34,548 bases of DNA, from positions 1-34,548 of the forward strand of contig JAPUJM010000109.1 of the NCBI GenBank assembly GCA_027296205.1. Direction: 5' to 3'. This DNA is from Actinomycetota bacterium. Lineage in GTDB: Bacteria > Actinomycetota > Acidimicrobiia > Spongiisociales > ZC4RG35. A model generated the notes under the pieces. It saw only the letters and a list, made by a program, of their open reading frames with translations. It had not been told where the DNA came from and made no database searches. Below are positions 32,053 to 34,548 of the stretch, piece by piece. Position 1 is the first letter of the stretch. Each line of letters opens with the position of its first letter. Both the position numbers and the translations under genes were made by a program.

Positions 32053-32295
32053 GTGAATCTGTTCGTAGGCAACTTGCCTTACACAACATCCGACGACGAT
32101 CTCCGCCAAATGTTCGAGCCTCATGGCTCGGTCGATTCGGCACGTGTGATCACCGATCGCGAGACCGGGAGGTCTCGAGGCTTTGGATTCGTCGAAATGG
32201 CCGATTCGGCCGCAAACGAAGCAATCGAGGCTCTCAACGGGTCCGACATCGGAGGCCGCGAGCTCGTGGTCAACGAGGCACGCCCTCGCCGCTGA
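32053..32295 (+). CDS. RRM-type RNA-binding protein
   Basis: An 80-residue single RNA-recognition-motif protein. RNP-2 is LFVGNL (residues 3-8) and RNP-1 is RGFGFVEM (about 42-49). GTG at 32053 is chosen because MNLFVGNLPY is the family start and GAGGAAG precedes it; the open frame extends further upstream but without homology. Such bacterial RRM proteins are often cold-induced RNA chaperones. A terminator follows at once. Confidence 0.92.
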   Translation: MNLFVGNLPYTTSDDDLRQMFEPHGSVDSARVITDRETGRSRGFGFVEMADSAANEAIEALNGSDIGGRELVVNEARPRR

Positions 32296-32312
32296 GTCGG
32301 CTTTAGAAGCAG

Positions 32313-32341
32313 AAAACCGAGTGCCCTGGGTACTCGGTTTT
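32313..32341 (+). terminator. Rho-independent terminator after the RRM gene
   Basis: AAAACCGAGT (32313-32322) and ACTCGGTTTT (32332-32341) are perfect 10-bp arms around a short GC-rich inner section, with A-tract before and T-tract after. This is a textbook intrinsic terminator, symmetric enough to work in both directions. Confidence 0.85.
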
Positions 32342-32416
32342 GCTGTCTGAAAGAGAACGGAAGGCTATAGAAGCCAAGGGGCGATACCGACTTGCTATCG
32401 CCGGAGCTGTGTGCTC

Positions 32417-33391
32417 ATGAGGGACGGAGCGACCGAGTCATTCGAGGAGTTCAAGGACTCGTTTGCCTATGGCTCGAGAAACGATCTGTCGTTCAAATTC
32501 CTCAAAGGGATCAGTTCCGATGAAGCTGGAGAGTTCTTCAGCAGACTTCTCGAAGAGGTTGGTGAGCTGTTCGACGGCACATCGACCGATCGGCTGATCG
32601 ACCTCGTGTACGAATGGCAGGTGAGGGCCTATCAGCCGGAGGCCACCGCAAAGAGAACTTACGTCTATGAGGACCGCCCGTTCACACCGCTTGCCAAGCC
32701 CCTCACCGAAACGACAGTCGGCCTGGTCACTTCGTCGGGACACTTCGTCTCGGGCGATGATCCGTCACCCCTTGACCGGGATGACATGACTCAGGATTGG
32801 GCCATTGCCCAAATAACTGAGTTTCTGCGAGCCGTGCCCGTTCTGAGTGAGATCCCAAGGGACCTGTCTGCCGCAGAGATCCGGGTACGCCACCCCGGAT
32901 ACGACATCCGGTCGGTGTCTCGTGATTTAGATGTTGCCCTTCCCAGGGCGCCTCTCATTGAAGCCGAGCGCGCCGGTCGCATAGGACGACTTGCTCCGAC
33001 TCTGTTTTCTTTCGTCGGAGCCTGCTCGCAGGGTCGCCTCAACAACGAGCTCGACGACTGGGTGCAACTATGGGAGAGCGAAGGCATCGAGGCGCTCTTC
33101 CTGGTACCCGTCTGACCGGTCTGTCATGTGTCGGTCGGACACATAGCGAGAAAAGCCGAAATGGAGGGTCTTCCAACTGTCACCGTGATTGTCCGGTCCT
33201 TCAGACATGTTGCCGAAGAGATGGGCTTCCCCCGCACAGTGATCACGCGCCACCCGATGGGTCGCCCCCTGGGACCACCAGGAGACAGCTCGACCCACAG
33301 TCGCGTTGTCGGGACGGCTCTCCACCTCCTGGACACGGCGACCGAAGGTGGAGCCATCGTCGAGCTAGAGGACCCCTACCGACCTGGCTGA
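32417..33391 (+). CDS. GrdB/PrdB-family selenoprotein (in-frame TGA read as selenocysteine)
   Basis: Two open frames lie in the same frame, separated only by TGA at 33113-33115; read through they give 324 residues. The sequence around it is FLVPV-Sec233-PVCHVSVGH: a Sec-x-x-Cys (Cys236) redox motif after a beta strand, as in the glycine/sarcosine/betaine/D-proline reductase selenoprotein B family. Homology-like sequence continues on both sides (upstream FSFVGACSQGRLNNE; downstream EGLPTVTVIVRSFRHVAEEM). A SECIS-like hairpin follows the TGA. The start may be ATG 32417 or GTG 32411; GGAG lies at 32403-32406. The substrate is unknown, and a thiol/selenol redox role is inferred. No sel genes are in the window. 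Confidence 0.85.
33113..33144 (+). other. Selenocysteine codon and candidate bacterial SECIS element
   Basis: TGA at 33113-33115 is followed by AUGUGUC (33126-33132), loop GGUCG (33133-33137) and GACACAU (33138-33144): a perfect 7-bp stem. The loop begins with GGU, 17 bases after the UGA, close to the spacing and the loop GGU of the E. coli fdhF SECIS bound by SelB. Confidence 0.75.
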
Positions 33392-33493
33392 GCCGTGGTT
33401 GTTCAATCGACGCCTTTTCGTGAGGTTCCTTGTATGGACGATTAAATGGGAAGCACCGCCATGTCGATAGAGACTTGTGGCAGGGCTAGAGCG

Positions 33494-34548
33494 ATGACCG
33501 ACACACCCACGAAAACGTCACCGAAGTTGAACCTGACGGCCCGCGACCGGAGGGTCCTGGATTCTCTTTTCGCGATCGACACGCGAGCTCTTGCCGTCCT
33601 CCGGGTCGGACTCGCCGCAATCATCCTTTACGAAGCGTTCTTTGTCGTGCTTCCACGGCCCAGAACCGGTTCGGGGCTAGGCGGGTTCGCCGTGGATTAC
33701 GCCGGTGTTCTGATCATTCCTTTCGCGGTGATGCTGTTCATCGGTTACCGAACTCGCTTCGCCACCATCCTGTGCTGGCTGCTCTACTCGATCCCGATTC
33801 GGAGCGCGCTTCTGGCGCCCGAAAGTGGCGTTGACCTGGGGAACTTCCTACTTGCCCTCTTTCTCTTTTGGGGCATGTTCCTACCCCTGGGAGCCAACCT
33901 CTCGTCCGACGCCAGACGAGACCGCTCGAGCAAGCCGGTCCGTTTCCTTTCGGTCGGAAGCGCGGCGGTGCTCGTGCAGGTGTTCATCATCTATTTCTCT
34001 TCTGGTGTGACCAAGCACATGGGAGAGTGGGTCTTCGATCGCACGGCGTTGGAGACGGTGTTGGGAATTCCGCGCTTCAGTACCGACCTCGGGCAGGCGC
34101 TAACCCAGTTCCCGGTCGTTCTCGGCTTCTTCTCCGTCACGACCGTTGCATTTGAGATCATTGGCACTGTTCTTCTCTTCGTCCCGGGGAGGACGTTGAA
34201 TTCCCGACGGACGGTCATCGCCACGGCGTTTATCGGATTTCATGCCGGGATAGCCCTACTCATGGGCATCGGAATCTTTCCGTTTGTCATGATGTTCGTG
34301 TGGCTCGTCTTCCTGCCGACACCGGTTTGGGATCGGCTCTTCAAGCGGAGCACTCTGGAATCGACTCCTGTTGGGGCAGTTGTCGACAGAAATCGATCGC
34401 GGAATATCACGGCCACGTTCGCTTTGGGCTTCATAATCGTGTCTAACGCCATGACCTGGCTCTACTTCCCGGTTCAGGAGGGGTTCCCGGCAGCGTGGCA
34501 AACGGTGGGGAGATATCTCCTTCTCTATCAGCAGTGGGCGATGTTCAG
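33494..34548 (+). CDS. HTTM-domain membrane protein (partial, runs off the right edge)
   Basis: From the ATG at 33494 the frame stays open to the window end (351 codons). It has many hydrophobic spans and the HTTM (horizontally transferred transmembrane, vitamin K-dependent carboxylase-like) pattern: FAIDTRALAVLRVGLAAIIL near the start, then IGYRTRFATIL, FLLALFLFWGMFLPLGA and VFIIYFSSGVTKHMGEWVF. Upstream in-frame ATGs at 33446 and 33461 are possible starts. The function of bacterial HTTM proteins is mostly unknown. The C-terminus is outside the window. Confidence 0.85.
   Translation, partial: MTDTPTKTSPKLNLTARDRRVLDSLFAIDTRALAVLRVGLAAIILYEAFFVVLPRPRTGSGLGGFAVDYAGVLIIPFAVMLFIGYRTRFATILCWLLYSIPIRSALLAPESGVDLGNFLLALFLFWGMFLPLGANLSSDARRDRSSKPVRFLSVGSAAVLVQVFIIYFSSGVTKHMGEWVFDRTALETVLGIPRFSTDLGQALTQFPVVLGFFSVTTVAFEIIGTVLLFVPGRTLNSRRTVIATAFIGFHAGIALLMGIGIFPFVMMFVWLVFLPTPVWDRLFKRSTLESTPVGAVVDRNRSRNITATFALGFIIVSNAMTWLYFPVQEGFPAAWQTVGRYLLLYQQWAMF

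Noticed and set aside
32411..33391. Selenoprotein gene as two separate genes or a frame-broken pseudogene.
   Set aside because: The two parts share one frame with only TGA between them, the family motif spans the junction, and a SECIS-like hairpin follows.

Overview
The window looks like chromosome from a high-GC actinobacterium (Actinomycetota). The evidence is a complete Pup-proteasome locus (arc/mpa, dop, pup, prcB, prcA, pafA, pafB, pafC) running into tatA-tatC-helY, a DUF4193 protein, a polyprenol-phosphate mannose synthase, and the order HAD phosphatase - small protein - nadK - recN - pyrG - xerD also known from mycobacteria. A deep branch such as Acidimicrobiia is possible, but that is inference. 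From 1 to about 28.6 kb almost every gene is on the minus strand and tightly packed; no gene-free stretch exceeds about 210 bases. I recognised no rRNA, tRNA or CRISPR array.

Region 1 (1-11.9 kb, minus strand; transcription runs right to left) is housekeeping: polyprenol mannosyltransferase, GNAT, NUDIX, M20 peptidase, HAD-IIA phosphatase, a 47-residue protein, NAD kinase, RecN, CTP synthase, alanine dehydrogenase, a Xer recombinase, a DksA/TraR zinc-finger protein, an HD-domain protein, ScpA and the start of ScpB. Most neighbours overlap by 1-4 bases, which suggests translational coupling. Region 2 (12.1-14.4 kb) holds an ECF42-type sigma factor with its DGPF/YCII partner, then a DUF4193 zinc-ribbon protein carrying a 13-aspartate run.

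Region 3 (14.4-28.6 kb, minus strand) contains trmI and a tiny membrane protein, then the Pup-proteasome operon behind a good -10 box and Shine-Dalgarno site. Arc/Mpa unfolds pupylated proteins (C-terminal QYL docks on the core), Dop deamidates Pup-GGQ, PafA ligates Pup, PrcA/PrcB form the core, and PafB/PafC are the WYL-domain DNA-damage regulators. A zinc-ribbon protein, TatA, TatC, the SKI2-like helicase HelY and a lipid-kinase-family protein follow.

Region 4 (28.6-34.5 kb, mixed strands) is accessory. It contains a 1,076-bp unit bounded by perfect 49-bp inverted repeats. Each repeat is itself an imperfect palindrome, and the unit's only cargo is an AbiEi/DUF559 nuclease-like gene broken by one in-frame TGA. 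Two small membrane proteins, an MFS exporter and an RRM RNA-binding protein with a clear terminator follow. Next is a GrdB/PrdB-family gene whose in-frame TGA is followed at bacterial SECIS distance by a perfect 7-bp stem with a GGUCG loop: a likely selenoprotein. A truncated HTTM-domain membrane protein runs off the right edge. The selenoprotein and the palindrome-bounded unit are the two most interesting observations.
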